64,000 nt of DNA from Marsupella aquatica. Its lineage: Eukaryota > Marchantiophyta. Position 1 is the stretch's first letter, and each line of letters starts with the position of its first letter. The position numbers and the translations under genes are program-made. Location of the stretch: the NCBI GenBank assembly GCA_973895155.1, contig OZ316895.1, positions 12,090,001-12,154,000 of the forward strand. The letters run 5' to 3'. Positions 12,347-22,430 of this stretch are shown piece by piece. The notes beneath the pieces were generated by a model that made no database searches, was not told the DNA's origin, and saw only the letters and a list, made by a program, of their open reading frames with translations.

Positions 12347-13276
12347 TTGGAATTTTGTGAGCACTGTGTGCTTGGGAAACAGCACAGAAAACCCTTCGGA
12401 GTTGAAACTCACACCAGCAAGGAGGTACTTGAGTATGTACATAGTGATGTGTGGGGTCCAGCCCCTACTCCCTCACATTCTGGACGGTTATACTATGTCA
12501 CGTTCATAGACGATTACTCAAGGTATGTGTGGATATACTTTATACACAGTAAGTCTGATGTTTTTGCCACTTTTAAGGAGTGGAAAGCCCAAGTTGAGAA
12601 TCAGATTGGTAATAAGGTGAGATATCTTCGATCGAATAATGGCGGTGAATATAGTTCCGGGGAATTTGGAACGTATTGTAAGGAACAAGAGATTACCAGC
12701 CATCTCACAACAAGTTATACTCCTCAACAGAATGGTGTTTTTGAAAGACTCAATCGAACACTATTGGACCGCTCGAGGAGCATGTTGAGTCAATCATGCT
12801 TATCACATGAGTTTTGGGCTGATGCTATCAACACTGCAGCTTATTTGGTAAATTTTTCTCCATCCAGTTCTATTGGATTCAAGAGGCCATTTGAAATGAG
12901 GTACGGGCGTCCAGCAGATTACTCACATCTGAGGATTTTTGGATGTGATGCTTATGTGCTTACACCTTCCCAGCTTTGATCCAAGCTGGAATCTAAGTCG
13001 AAGAAGTGTATTTTCCTTGGCTATCAGAAAGGTGTGAAGGGTTATAGGTTATGGGATCCAATAACCTATAAACTAATTGTCAGTAGAGATGTGTCCTTTA
13101 ATGAATCCAGATCATCAAAGGAGGGGGAGAGTTCTCAGGACTCCCATACTGACAAGGGGAAATCTTCCATCCCGGACCAAGTTGAGGAGGAGATTAGTCA
13201 TGATGATGTTCATGACAGGAGAGATGGAGAAACTTTGGACATGGAGCTGGTTCCTGTAATGGAACAAGAGGAGTAG
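12347..13276 (+). pseudogene. copia integrase, catalytic core and C-terminal region
   Basis: Integrase inserts element cDNA into the genome. Visible are FCEHCVLGKQH (zinc-binding Cys pair), the core HSDVWGP (first catalytic Asp), LRSNNGGEY and TPQQNGVFERLNRTLL (catalytic Glu). The second catalytic Asp of the usual RSDNGGEY is Asn here, whereas the second copia copy (about 63.9 kb) keeps Asp. A TGA at 12977-12979 separates the core from the C-terminal part (FLGYQKGVKGYRLWDP, from about 13012). The product would therefore be truncated and catalytically impaired. Confidence 0.88.
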
Positions 13277-13503
13277 ATTGTTGCTGGGGTACCTCAAATT
13301 CAGCCAGTAGCAGCAGCAAATCAGCTTGAATCATTTACTAGAAGAACTTCCAATCGTTCTACTAGACTCACCTAAGCTAGATGATATTGACATTAATTGC
13401 ACCTGATGAAGATGATATGGCTTTGATCTTGGAAGGAGGAGAGTCTTCTTCATATAGTGAGGCTTGTGCTTTAGAGTAGAAGCATGAACTATGGAATGCA
13501 GCA

Positions 13504-15017
13504 ATGCAGAGGGAGTTACAATCTTTGAGTGACAACAAGACATGGGAGCTGGTGGAGCTTCCAAGAGGTCAGCAAGTGGTGGACAACAAGTGGATTTACA
13601 AGTTGAAGGACAGTCCTTCAGAGGGTGGAGATAAGATCTACAAGGCAAGGCTTGTTGCCAAGGATTCACTCAGGAGAAAGGAGTGGATTACAATGAAGTC
13701 TTTTCACCGGTGGCTAAGTATTCCACAATTCGAATCTTGTGTCAAGTTGTTGTGTTTTTTGGTATGATGATGAATCAGATGGATGTTGTTACTGATTTTC
13801 TCTATGGCAACCTGGAAGAGATGATCTTCATGAGACAGCCAGTAGGCTTTATGAAGAAGGGCCAAGAGAACTTAGTTTGCAGATTGCTCAAGTCCTTGTA
13901 TGGATTGAAGCAATCTCCTAAATAGTGGAACAAGCGGTTTGATGATTTCATGCTTGTTCGATCAAGGTTTTACAAGGATGGTATTTGATCCTTGTGTGTA
14001 TACAAAATCAGTCAAGAATGATGTATTTGGTTCATCATTCTGGTTATCTATGTGGATGACATGCTGATTGTGGCTAAAGATGAATCTGAGGTTGACAAAC
14101 TCAAGGCAAAATTGAGTTCTGAATTCAGGATGAAGGATCTTGGTAAGGCCAAGAGGATCTTAGGGATGGAGATTTTTAGGAACTCTGATACTGGACAGTT
14201 GTACTTGAGTCAAGGCCAGTATGCGAGAAAAGTACTTGCACGATTCAACATGAAAAATTGTAAATCAGTGAGTATTCCTTTAGCTTCACATTTCAAGTTG
14301 TCATCAACTTTCTCTCCTACAGATGCTGTGGAGAAAGGTCTGATGGCTAAGATTCCTTATGAGAAGGCAATAGGCAGTCTGATGTATTTGATGACTTGTA
14401 CTAGGCCTAACTTGGCCCTGGCGATGGACAAGGTTAGCAGATTCATGTCGAATCCAGGGAAGGTACATTGGGAAGCTGTGAAGTGGATTCTCACGTATGT
14501 GAAGGGAACACAGGACTATAGATTACTATTTGATGCCACATCAGATAGAACGTTAGTTGGCTATGTAGATTCTAACTATGGAGGTTGTTTGGACACAAGG
14601 AGGTCTACAATTGGGTTTGTATTTAGTCTTGGAGGAGGATGTATCAATTGGAAATCTACCTTGCAGAAGTGTATATCTCACTCTACTACAAAAGTAGAGT
14701 ATGTTGCATCAGCAGAAGCAACAAAGGAAGCAATTTGGTTGGACAAGTTGATCGGGGAGATGGGTTTAGAGCATGGCAAAATGACTCTAAACTGTGATAG
14801 TTAGAGTGCTCTTCATTTGGCTGCTAACCAGGTGATGGATAGCAGAGTGAAGCACATTGATATCAGGTACCATTTTATTAGGCAAGCAGTGTCTGATAAA
14901 ACTTTTGAGCTAGTCAAGATTGATGGAAAGCTCAATCCCGCTGATGCCTTTACCAAAGTGATTCCTTTGGAGAGTTTCTCAAGACACCGTGCTACTTTGC
15001 AAGTTTTGCAGTTGTAG
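13504..15017 (+). pseudogene. copia reverse transcriptase and RNase H
   Basis: The RT start (NKWIYKLKD...KARLVAK) runs from 13504. A 1-nt loss near 13660 shifts the frame, which continues as DYNEVFSPVAKYSTIR (13683 on). A TAG at 13923-13925 stands where family members have Gln (SPRQW-like context). The active-site YVDDM motif is at about 14048-14062. RNase H follows (GYVDSNYGGCLD, RRSTIGFVFSLGGG, STTKVEY, where most copies have STTEAEY), then a TAG at 14802-14804 in place of the Gln of CDSQSALHL. The C-terminal DSRVKHIDIRYHF...NPADAFTK tail ends at 15017. Confidence 0.92.
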
Positions 15018-15224
15018 TGCAAGTAGAGTTATTTAGCAATGTGTGATTATTTGTATATGGATTACTCATCCCTGATTGGCTACGGCTTAGTTCTAGTTAA
15101 CCCTTAGTTAACCCTTGTGGTTTTTAGGGGGAGACCTGGTTTGGTGATTGTCTAGAACTTCCCGTTGAGGATTCCATATGGTAGCATTTAGTCCAGTCTA
15201 GAAGACAAGAGTCAAGGGGGAGTT

Positions 15225-15569
15225 TGTTAGATATTGCTCTAGTCTTGTGACTCATGAGCTAACCACAGTTAGTCTAACTCGGGTTAGGACTTAGCTAATG
15301 TTAGCGGTAGTGTTGTTGTGCATATAGCCAGGGCTTATGCCAGACCCTAGGTGGAACTTAGGCTCATTGTTACGGAGTTAGTTGAGAGATAGGGAGACCT
15401 TGTGCTGTGGATGCTTGGTATGGCCGATCGGCCTAGAGTGCAGTAAAGCTCTTGTGTGTTCCCGTGGACGTAGCCTCATGTGGAGGTGAACCACGTATCT
15501 TTCTGTGTTGACTATTGTACGTTGGATGGTTCATGGGCTTGCTGTTACGAATGTCGTCTATGCTCATCA
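15225..15569 (+). repeat. 3' LTR of copia element 1
   Basis: It is identical in length to the 5' LTR and shares its TGTTAGATATT start and GCTCATCA end. The purine tract AAGACAAGAGTCAAGGGGGA lies just upstream as the plus-strand primer site. It is followed by GTTGG, the target duplication. Confidence 0.95.
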
Positions 15570-15580
15570 GTTGGGGCTTT

Positions 15581-15606
15581 ATCAGCCTATTCATTAAAAG
15601 TGTATT
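15581..15606 (+). repeat. Left terminal inverted repeat
   Basis: The 26-bp repeat matches the reverse complement of 28630-28655 without a mismatch; similarity ends at the next base. It is preceded by CTTT. Confidence 0.93.
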
Positions 15607-15950
15607 ATTATTTGATTTATGTACATTTGGGCAATGAAAAGTGTACTTTTGGGCTTGGAAAAGTGTACATTTGGCCAATGAAAAGTGTACATTTGGGGAT
15701 AGAAAAATGTACAATTGGCCCAAAGAGTGTACATTTGGGCAATGAAAAGTGTAAATTTGAACATCAAAATAGGTACATTTGGCTTTAAAAGTGTACATTT
15801 GAGTACATTTGGCCTAGAAAGTGTACATTTGAGTGAAAAATGCATACATTTGGCTTAAAAAGTGTACATTTAAGTGCATTTGGTCTAGAAAGTGTAACTT
15901 TTAGTGCAACAAAGTGTACATTTGGCCTAAAAAGTGTACATTTGCCTACC
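15607..15950 (+). repeat. Left subterminal repeats (AAGTGTACATTTGG)
   Basis: Some 15 or more copies of a short motif close to AAAGTGTACATTTGGC are spaced at roughly 20-25 bp. Four copies of the same motif occur near the right end (28515-28605). Clustered subterminal motifs of this kind are the usual binding sites for a transposon's own DNA-binding protein in En/Spm-like and other plant elements. That role is inferred here. Confidence 0.75.
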
Positions 15951-16195
15951 AACTCTTCTTATAATCATTTAAAAGAAAGGAATGAATAGAAAAATATTTT
16001 TAATTATGTAGAAAAAGCAAACATTCATATTCATAATGATCAAAAGTTTAGAAAATGAGGAGATAGTATCAAATTAAAACTATTAGAATAGTAAATAACT
16101 AGTACGTAAATTACTATGTTTGAATGAGTGACTATCTTAGTTACATAAAAACTAGTAACTATCTATTTAATTATTATAGCTTCTAACAACTAAGT

Positions 16196-18814
16196 CTACT
16201 TGTCCATCCTTTGAAGATAATTTTGGACAGTTTGTAGAACATTTTGAGGGATCTTCAAACCTCTGCCCGCCATGTTTTCTTCTTTCATTCCAGATTTAAA
16301 ACCATACATTGCAGAATTTGCATACTGCCAATGTTGAGTATTCTCACCAAACCCTGGATCTCGTTCCCATGTCTTAGTGGACATGAAACAATTTAGATAC
16401 CGCGCACTCTCAGTCACATCAAGTTTAGAGTGTTTAGGCCTCCACCATTCAACTGGGAACATTGGAGCGTACTGTCGAGGCAGAGAAGGGTTTGTTGAAG
16501 ATGTAGTTGGGACTTCATGCTTTGGGTCCACCAAACCCAAAGCTCTCACCAACCAGAAATGACCTCCACCATTTTTATTCTCCCAATCATCCTCGGGTCG
16601 AAGAAATACAAAGTTTCCTTCACAAATATCCTGTAAAGGAATCCATCGTCCTTGTTCTCTCTCAGCTCGAGATCCAACAAATGGTGTTGCTTGATCTTCC
16701 ATCTCTTCCAAGACCTCATTTTGAAGAGCCGTTATCTCTGCATTCTCCTCATCTTCACTTGGAGGACCACTTTGTTCCGGTTGGTTGACCTTGTAACCAG
16801 TGCCGTGGTTAGTCTTAGGCCAAAATCTGTTTTTCAAGGGAAATTGAGTACTTCCCTCCCCTTCTAGTGCGAGCCCATTTGTCAACAACTCCACAATTCT
16901 CTCCCAATATTTCACAAGAGGAAATCTTTCCTTATATGCTATAGATGTCTCATCAGTGCAACTCCTTCTCAAAAAATCAAGGTACTTGTTAAGAAATGGG
17001 ATAATCTCTTCAGATTTTTTGTGTATCTCTCCAATGGATTTAGCTAAGGGCTCTCCACTAGGTAAAAGAAGAGAATTTGTTGTCAGATCTGTTGCCCAAA
17101 TGCACCTTCCACCAACTGGAGCCCAAGCTTGCTTTACATGGGACTTATACTGAAATATTGGTACATTATCTCTCATAGAGAAAAGAAATGATACAGGTTT
17201 TGAGTGACCTTGAATATCTTTCACCTTGAAAGTTTGAAGATATTCTTTGTAAGATGCAACTTCTTGTATCAATCTGGGAACTGGATGAATGCTCTCGCAT
17301 TCCCATACCTCTGCCATAAGAGCAAGGAGGGTTGCAACTTCTTTGTGCTGAACTTGATATGATACCTTTGAAAAGAGTGCATCAACATCTTCGTGCGTAT
17401 GACCAACCATTAGAAAAGACATTTGAACAGTTTCAAATACTCCTCTACTCACAAGCTCGCTACAAAATGCCATGACAGTCTGGTTTTTGTTGTCCTTTGC
17501 TGAATTATCCATCTGCAATGTTAGGTGCCTTGGCAAGGGCTTGAACGATGGACTGCCTTGCTCTCCTTGCATGTCTTCTCCTTCATCCTCATCTTGTTGG
17601 TTTGGGACGGTCTCAGTCCGACTCTCAGCTCCATCTTCAGAACCAATATACCTATTCATCGGTATATTCTTTGGTTCCAAATAACCCGTCAAAAATGCTT
17701 CAAAGTCAAGTAGGGCTTGAAAGAAAGGTCTGTGAGGTTCCCAATGAAGGCCATCCAACATGTCACCTGTCTTGTCTCCATTATACTCTTCAAGGTCTCG
17801 AAGACACTTAGCCAAGGATGTCACTGTGAAATCGGCATCTCCTGGCCAAAGGCCAGTGACACTAAAGTGTGCATAAACTCCTGGATCCCTCCCGTGGGTC
17901 AACATCCCTGTGAGAGCAATAGGTAGCGGCATTCCATGACCCGAAAGAGATTTAGGAGTACTAACCATTTTTGGAATCCATGTCTTTGCTTGATCCATCT
18001 TGTCGTGAATAATGCAAAGATATTCTCCTGGGTGTTGTTTGGCCATCACTCGATGAGCGTAGTAAACATATCTACGTGACATTTGCTCACGAAGATGTTG
18101 GGCTCGCTTTTCTTCAATTTCAGCACGTTCTTTTTTCCTTCTTTCTCGCATCAAACTGTCTTTGTATTCACAACAAAGAGTACACTTGGCAAATGCACCA
18201 TCTTTATGAAAACTAAAGTTTGAAAATGAGTTGCTCCAGATCTTGTAGAGAGTATTCTCTGTGACAGGAGGAAGCCCTTCTTCCTTCATCTTTGTTCTCA
18301 CATCTTCCAGAATCTCTAGCTTCTTGTAACACGCCGGAAGACGGTACTCAGTAGAGTCTGTCCCATGTGCCCCTCCATAAGGCATATGAGGCATGGGCTC
18401 TGCATTTCGAGTCAAAAAAGCCTCCAACAGAGCTCGTGCATGCAAGGTATTTGCCCTTGTTTTCATCAAGCCCGTATTGCCATGGAACCCAATTTTGCAA
18501 CACTCCACATATCTCCTTTTGTAATCATAATATTTGGTGTGGCTAAAACCATGGATAATTGCAAATGCATGTCTGCATACGACCATACCCTTAAGAACAT
18601 GGTGTCCCTTATCACGAACATCATCCTCTCTATAGTGAAAGAGGTTGAAAATGTGTGACGTTTTTGACTCGCTTGACATCCCATGAAATTCCATCCTAAT
18701 ATCTTCGATGTTTTCCCTTGGCATAATGAGACAACATTTTTGCTTGCAACAATTTTCTCTTTTCACGTCTCTTTGAAATTGCCTTGGTTTCCAACAACCT
18801 CCTCTTCTTTTCAT
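16196..18814 (-). CDS. Putative transposase, DUF7869-like core
   Basis: The 872-residue frame probably encodes the element's transposase. The central part resembles the DUF7869 family: IIHDKMDQ (Asp 271/274), LTLQMDNSAKDNKN (Asp 436) and FLMVGHTHEDVDALFSK (His 472, Glu 475, Asp 478). These are plausible DDE-type metal ligands in an RNase H-like fold. Cys pairs at 80 and 211-215 may bind zinc. Residues about 220-250 are a charged Lys/Arg/Glu coiled segment. Residues 722-795 (VFLRPEDDW...HFWLVRALGLVD...PVEWWRP) look like a small chromatin-reader-type beta-barrel. The true start is uncertain: the first 40 codons overlap the neighbouring frame (18696-18814), and homology-like sequence begins near PRENIEDIR. 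No internal stop breaks the frame. Confidence 0.7.
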   Translation of the reverse strand: MKRRGGCWKPRQFQRDVKRENCCKQKCCLIMPRENIEDIRMEFHGMSSESKTSHIFNLFHYREDDVRDKGHHVLKGMVVCRHAFAIIHGFSHTKYYDYKRRYVECCKIGFHGNTGLMKTRANTLHARALLEAFLTRNAEPMPHMPYGGAHGTDSTEYRLPACYKKLEILEDVRTKMKEEGLPPVTENTLYKIWSNSFSNFSFHKDGAFAKCTLCCEYKDSLMRERRKKERAEIEEKRAQHLREQMSRRYVYYAHRVMAKQHPGEYLCIIHDKMDQAKTWIPKMVSTPKSLSGHGMPLPIALTGMLTHGRDPGVYAHFSVTGLWPGDADFTVTSLAKCLRDLEEYNGDKTGDMLDGLHWEPHRPFFQALLDFEAFLTGYLEPKNIPMNRYIGSEDGAESRTETVPNQQDEDEGEDMQGEQGSPSFKPLPRHLTLQMDNSAKDNKNQTVMAFCSELVSRGVFETVQMSFLMVGHTHEDVDALFSKVSYQVQHKEVATLLALMAEVWECESIHPVPRLIQEVASYKEYLQTFKVKDIQGHSKPVSFLFSMRDNVPIFQYKSHVKQAWAPVGGRCIWATDLTTNSLLLPSGEPLAKSIGEIHKKSEEIIPFLNKYLDFLRRSCTDETSIAYKERFPLVKYWERIVELLTNGLALEGEGSTQFPLKNRFWPKTNHGTGYKVNQPEQSGPPSEDEENAEITALQNEVLEEMEDQATPFVGSRAEREQGRWIPLQDICEGNFVFLRPEDDWENKNGGGHFWLVRALGLVDPKHEVPTTSSTNPSLPRQYAPMFPVEWWRPKHSKLDVTESARYLNCFMSTKTWERDPGFGENTQHWQYANSAMYGFKSGMKEENMAGRGLKIPQNVLQTVQNYLQRMDK

Positions 18815-19955
18815 TAGGATCTACTTGATTCCTCTTGTTGAAATTGTACGGCCTTGAACACAGTACTCCTCTATCACTTACATCCGCATTGAGTTCATCC
18901 CTATCCATTGAGTCCATCCTCTCAGAACCTTCCACCAAAATGTCTGACAAAAATTTTCCATTTGCAACTAGTTTTGTTGAATCAATCCGCCATCGAATCA
19001 AACTCACTACTCCCTTGTGGATGTTGGGAAAGTATTGTGCTGCCACGACATCTTTCACAGCAATCCCAACATGGTCATCACCAAGAATTTCATCATCAAC
19101 TGCTGCTGTCACTTGAGGGACAGTGATCGTTCCAGTGGCAACCATTTTGGTTCGATCCAAACCAGTGTAGAGTTCAACCAACTCTGACATCCAGTTTGCC
19201 CGATGAAAATAGTCACACCTAGTGTCCGTGGTGTTCGCCAAACAAGACTGTGAAACAAAATTTGCCTTGTCCTTCTGCTTCTTAGAGGAAGATTTTTTGC
19301 TCCCATCAATATCAACATTCCATACTTTATTGTGGACGTCAACCACATCCCATAGAACCCAGGAGCCCTTTGCCTCTTCAATTGTTGCAGCTCCACCATG
19401 TGCGTAAGGTAAAGTCTTACTACCATGGATCACATCTGTGACTTTTACACTAACCCGAGACTCACCGAGTAATATGTTATGACATCTCTCCATTGGATCG
19501 GTCTTGAAAACAACTCCAAAGGCCACACAATGGCCAGAGATAAACATTTCAACCTCATCGCCTGGCCTTAGGGTGGTCGAAGCATCCTCCTCTACATTTG
19601 CAAAATTATGGATGTTGTTATCTTTTCGAGTCGAACAACTACCAATACTGATGCGTTTTTGAGTAATCTTATCCGCAGATCGATATGCACATGACATATC
19701 CCAAATGACACATGAGTCAATGGCATCATGAAGATTTTCTGCCCTAGGCATTGGAAAAGGGAGCTTCCTAGTCTCACCAAAGGCCTTCTCAATGAGAACC
19801 CCAATTCGATTCTCTCCCAGCACAATATTTTGAACACTCTCTCGCGGATCTGTCTTTTGAACTGTCCCATTTCCAACGTCGTAACCATCGATTGTCAAGG
19901 TAACATCATCGCCCCTAGAAAACCTTTGAGACATCCTTTTCCTATTTTCCTGCAC
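18696..19955 (-). CDS. Triple DUF8039-like domain protein
   Basis: The 419-residue frame has three copies of one domain at residues about 16-88, 131-206 and 268-325. Each has the pattern: variable beta strand, G-x-V, TDP, a short NIVLGE/NILLGE/DEILGD turn, VxV, LP, a DA/EA helix, then V-I/L-W. The pattern resembles DUF8039, known from plant transposon-associated proteins. A basic tail (380-419) runs into the transposase frame. A good acceptor (TTTTTTTCAGTGTGCAG on the minus strand) ends at 19950, so upstream exon(s) are likely; the first ATG in the exon is at 19934. The transposase ORF starts within its 3' end in a different frame. The two may be one spliced or frame-disrupted gene. Confidence 0.6.
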   Translation of the reverse strand: MQENRKRMSQRFSRGDDVTLTIDGYDVGNGTVQKTDPRESVQNIVLGENRIGVLIEKAFGETRKLPFPMPRAENLHDAIDSCVIWDMSCAYRSADKITQKRISIGSCSTRKDNNIHNFANVEEDASTTLRPGDEVEMFISGHCVAFGVVFKTDPMERCHNILLGESRVSVKVTDVIHGSKTLPYAHGGAATIEEAKGSWVLWDVVDVHNKVWNVDIDGSKKSSSKKQKDKANFVSQSCLANTTDTRCDYFHRANWMSELVELYTGLDRTKMVATGTITVPQVTAAVDDEILGDDHVGIAVKDVVAAQYFPNIHKGVVSLIRWRIDSTKLVANGKFLSDILVEGSERMDSMDRDELNADVSDRGVLCSRPYNFNKRNQVDPNEKKRRLLETKAISKRREKRKLLQAKMLSHYAKGKHRRY

Positions 19956-19969
19956 ACTGAAAAAAATGG

Positions 19970-20890
19970 ATTAAAACCAACCTCATGCAAATTTTGATTC
20001 AGACTACTATCCTCCAATTTCGGATTTGGACTAGGACCATCCGAGTCCGGATTTGCACCGGGACCATCCAAGTCTGGATTAGGACTGCAATCCTCCGAGT
20101 CTAGATTTGGACTACGATCCTCCGATTCTGGATTTGGCCTGGGACCATCCAAGTCCGGATTTGGACCGGGACCATCCAAGTTCGGATTTGGACTGCAATC
20201 CTCCGAGTCTGGATTTGGACTACAATCCTCCGATTCTGGATTTGGATTGGGACCATCCGAGTCCGGATTTGGACCGGGATCATCCAAGTCCGGATTTGGA
20301 CTGCAATCCTTCGAGTCTGGATTTGGACTACGATCCTCCGATTCTGGATTTGGACTGGGACCATCCCAGTCCAAGGTTGGACTAGGACCATCCCAATCCA
20401 AACTAGGACTCGGACCATCCCAATCCAAACTAGGACTTGGACCATCCAAGTCCAAACCTGGACTCGGACCATCCCAATCCAAACTTGGACTTGGACCATC
20501 CCAATCCAAACTAGGACTTAGACCATCCAAGTCCAAACTAGGACTCGGACCATCCCAATCCAAACTAGGACTTAGACCATCCAAGTCCAAACTAGGACTC
20601 GGACCATCCCAATCCAAACTTGGACTCGGACCATCCTAATCCAAACTTGGACTCGGACCATCCAAGTTCAAACTTGGACTCGGATGATCCCAATCCAAAG
20701 TTGGACTCGGACCATCGTAATCCAAAGTTGGACTCGGACCATCCCAATCCAAACTAGGACTTGGGCCATCCAAGTTCAAACTTGGACTCGTATGATCCCA
20801 AAACAAAGTTGGACTCAGATGATCCCAAATGAATGCAAACTTGGACTAGGACCATCCGAATCCAAACTTGGACTAGGACCATCCTAGACC
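19970..20890. repeat. Minisatellite of about 27-30-bp palindromic units
   Basis: About thirty head-to-tail units follow the pattern TTGGACTCGGACCATCCCAA-TCCAAA. Each unit is itself an imperfect palindrome: TTGGACTnGGA, CCA, TCCnAnTCCAA. Because the unit length is a multiple of three, frames stay open on both strands (for example a 240-codon minus frame encoding a DWDGPSPSL-type repeat). The array lies upstream of the leftward genes, probably in their leader or first intron. Confidence 0.9.
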
Positions 20891-22079
20891 AACCCATGAT
20901 GTAATGGGAGATAAACTTCAAACATCTTAAGCTAAGAAAAATCCAAATTTAGGAAGACCCCGTATTTTACGGATCTCCCTAGATATGGTGTAGCCTAAAG
21001 TTTGCGTGGTCTTAAGGCAGACCCTAATGTCTACATCCAGTTTCATGAAATAATGGAACCTTATATTTGAATGCATTAACCTTATACTCACCTTAGTATT
21101 AAGATCTGGTAGAAGATGAATATCACATCCAAGGGGTATACATTGTTGTTTGAATAATGGTAAAAACTTCCCAGAAGCTTGAAATACAAGCTATATGCCA
21201 CTAAATCTTGGGAGTAAAAAACAAACTGAACCCTAAACCACACATGTCTGTAAAAGATAAACTGAGAGGACTCCAAAAGTCAAGAAGATGGCTAAGCTGA
21301 CCCAATGAAGGTAAGTGGCTCAATACATAACACTTTAAGAGAAACTCCACTCCGGATTACATGGAGCTTAGATTTGGGAAACTAGAACAAGAATGAGCTC
21401 CGAAGTGGGCGTCTCCCAAATTATACCCTTTGCTCGAGTCGGCTCAACCGGAAATCGCGTGAAGATAAGGGTTGAGTACGCGTTCACCTTAGCTTGCGGA
21501 CACACCTTATCTTCACGAGCCTATTTGTGCGGGGACTACCATGGAAGGCTGTTAGGTAGGCAGGACATCAAGGAAGGAGGCCGTATGCAAGGTGAGGGCA
21601 ACGGGCCGTACGCCATAGCAGGCCGTACGCAGTAGGAGGCAACCGGCCGTACACAGGCCGGGGTGAGGCAGGAGGGGGTAAAGGGACGGAGAGGTCCAGC
21701 CAGGACCTCATTCTCATTCTCTCACTCCTCGCTCTCTCGCTCTCTCGCTCTCTCCTCCTCACTCTCTCGCTCTCCTTGCTCTCCACTCTCTCTCCGCTGT
21801 TCGTTCTCTCTCTGCCTCCCCGCCTCCGCCTGCCTCCGCCTTCCACCTTCCACCTCCATTCTTTTTTATTGCCCTAGATCGGACGCCTGCTAAGACGCCA
21901 CGTGTTAGAAAGATGGAAGCGAATCGCGTCCTTGTGATGTCCTACGTGGAAGAAACGGAGGAGTTTGACCTCTCCTCTATGAGCGACAGTGTGGAACTTG
22001 CACTCGAAGACTCTAGACAATTTCAATCATGAATCCCTAGTAAGTATCTATCACCTATCCTCCCTAAGTCTTAGAGGAC
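20891..22079. promoter_or_regulatory. Divergent promoter region of the transposon
   Basis: This segment separates the leftward and rightward gene sets and lies between two arrays of the same palindromic motif. It contains repeated GGCCGTACGC-type boxes at about 21575-21660, a long CT-rich tract (21710-21870) like plant 5' leader DNA, and a CACGTG G-box core near 21899. A 39-codon frame from 21913 and a consensus donor GTAAGT near 22039 suggest a rightward leader exon ending there. Promoter activity is inferred from position and composition. Confidence 0.45.
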
Positions 22080-22310
22080 TGGGACCATCCGAGTCCAAAC
22101 TTGGACTCGGACCATCCCAATCCAAACTTGGACTCGGACCATCCAAATCCAAACTTGGACTCGGATGATCCCAATCCAAAGTTGGACTCGGACCATCCCA
22201 ATCCAAAGTTGGACTCGGATGATCCTAATCCATCTGGGAGATTGAATCCCGATTGTAGGAGCAAGTCTAAAACCATCTCAAGTTGGACTAGGACCATCCT
22301 AATCCAACAA
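22080..22310. repeat. Second array of the palindromic motif
   Basis: About eight units of the same motif as 19970-20890 (GGACTCGGACCATCC, AATCCAAACTTGG) lie between the presumed donor near 22039 and the ParB-like frame. They would therefore be intronic or in the leader of the rightward gene. Confidence 0.85.
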
Positions 22311-22430
22311 GAGTTATTCGAATGTTTTAAAGGTTTCAAGTCTAACATGGATGACGTTTATGATGCAGGGAGTGATCTTGTTGTTTTCAAACCCGCGATT
22401 GCACCGACCCACTGCCTGGACGGATTCTGA

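Larger units (their letters stand above)
8120..15569 (+). mobile_element. Ty1/copia LTR retrotransposon, complete but decayed
   Basis: The element has two 345-bp LTRs (8120-8464, 15225-15569), each TG...CA. A 5-bp target duplication GTTGG lies at 8115-8119 and 15570-15574. The primer-binding site TGGTATCAGAGC (8467-8478) fits initiator Met-tRNA, and a purine tract precedes the 3' LTR. Domain order is gag, protease, integrase, reverse transcriptase, RNase H, which defines Ty1/copia. By hand count the LTRs differ at about 15 of 345 positions with no indels, so the insertion is not recent. The coding region has several stops and frameshifts, and gag is broken by a solo LTR, so it cannot be autonomous. 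Confidence 0.95.

Noticed and set aside
15433-15845. Minus-strand frames across the LTR and the left subterminal repeats
   Set aside because: They span the boundary between two elements and translate repeats, so they are not genes.
18711-18717. A GGGAAAA heptamer on the minus strand in register as a -1 frameshift site at the DUF8039/transposase junction
   Set aside because: The transposase frame is +1, not -1, relative to the upstream frame, so slippage there would not enter it.
19895-20639. Long open frames on both strands across the 27-bp array, including a 240-codon repeat protein
   Set aside because: The repeat unit is a multiple of three without stops, so frames stay open on both strands by chance; no start or splice context supports a protein.
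19970-20890. Regularly spaced short repeats that could suggest a CRISPR array
   Set aside because: Units are directly adjacent without unique spacers, the context is a eukaryotic transposon, and no cas gene is present.
21568-21893. Ser/Leu-rich and Arg/Glu-rich frames over the CT-rich tract
   Set aside because: They are low-complexity translations of a pyrimidine tract on both strands.
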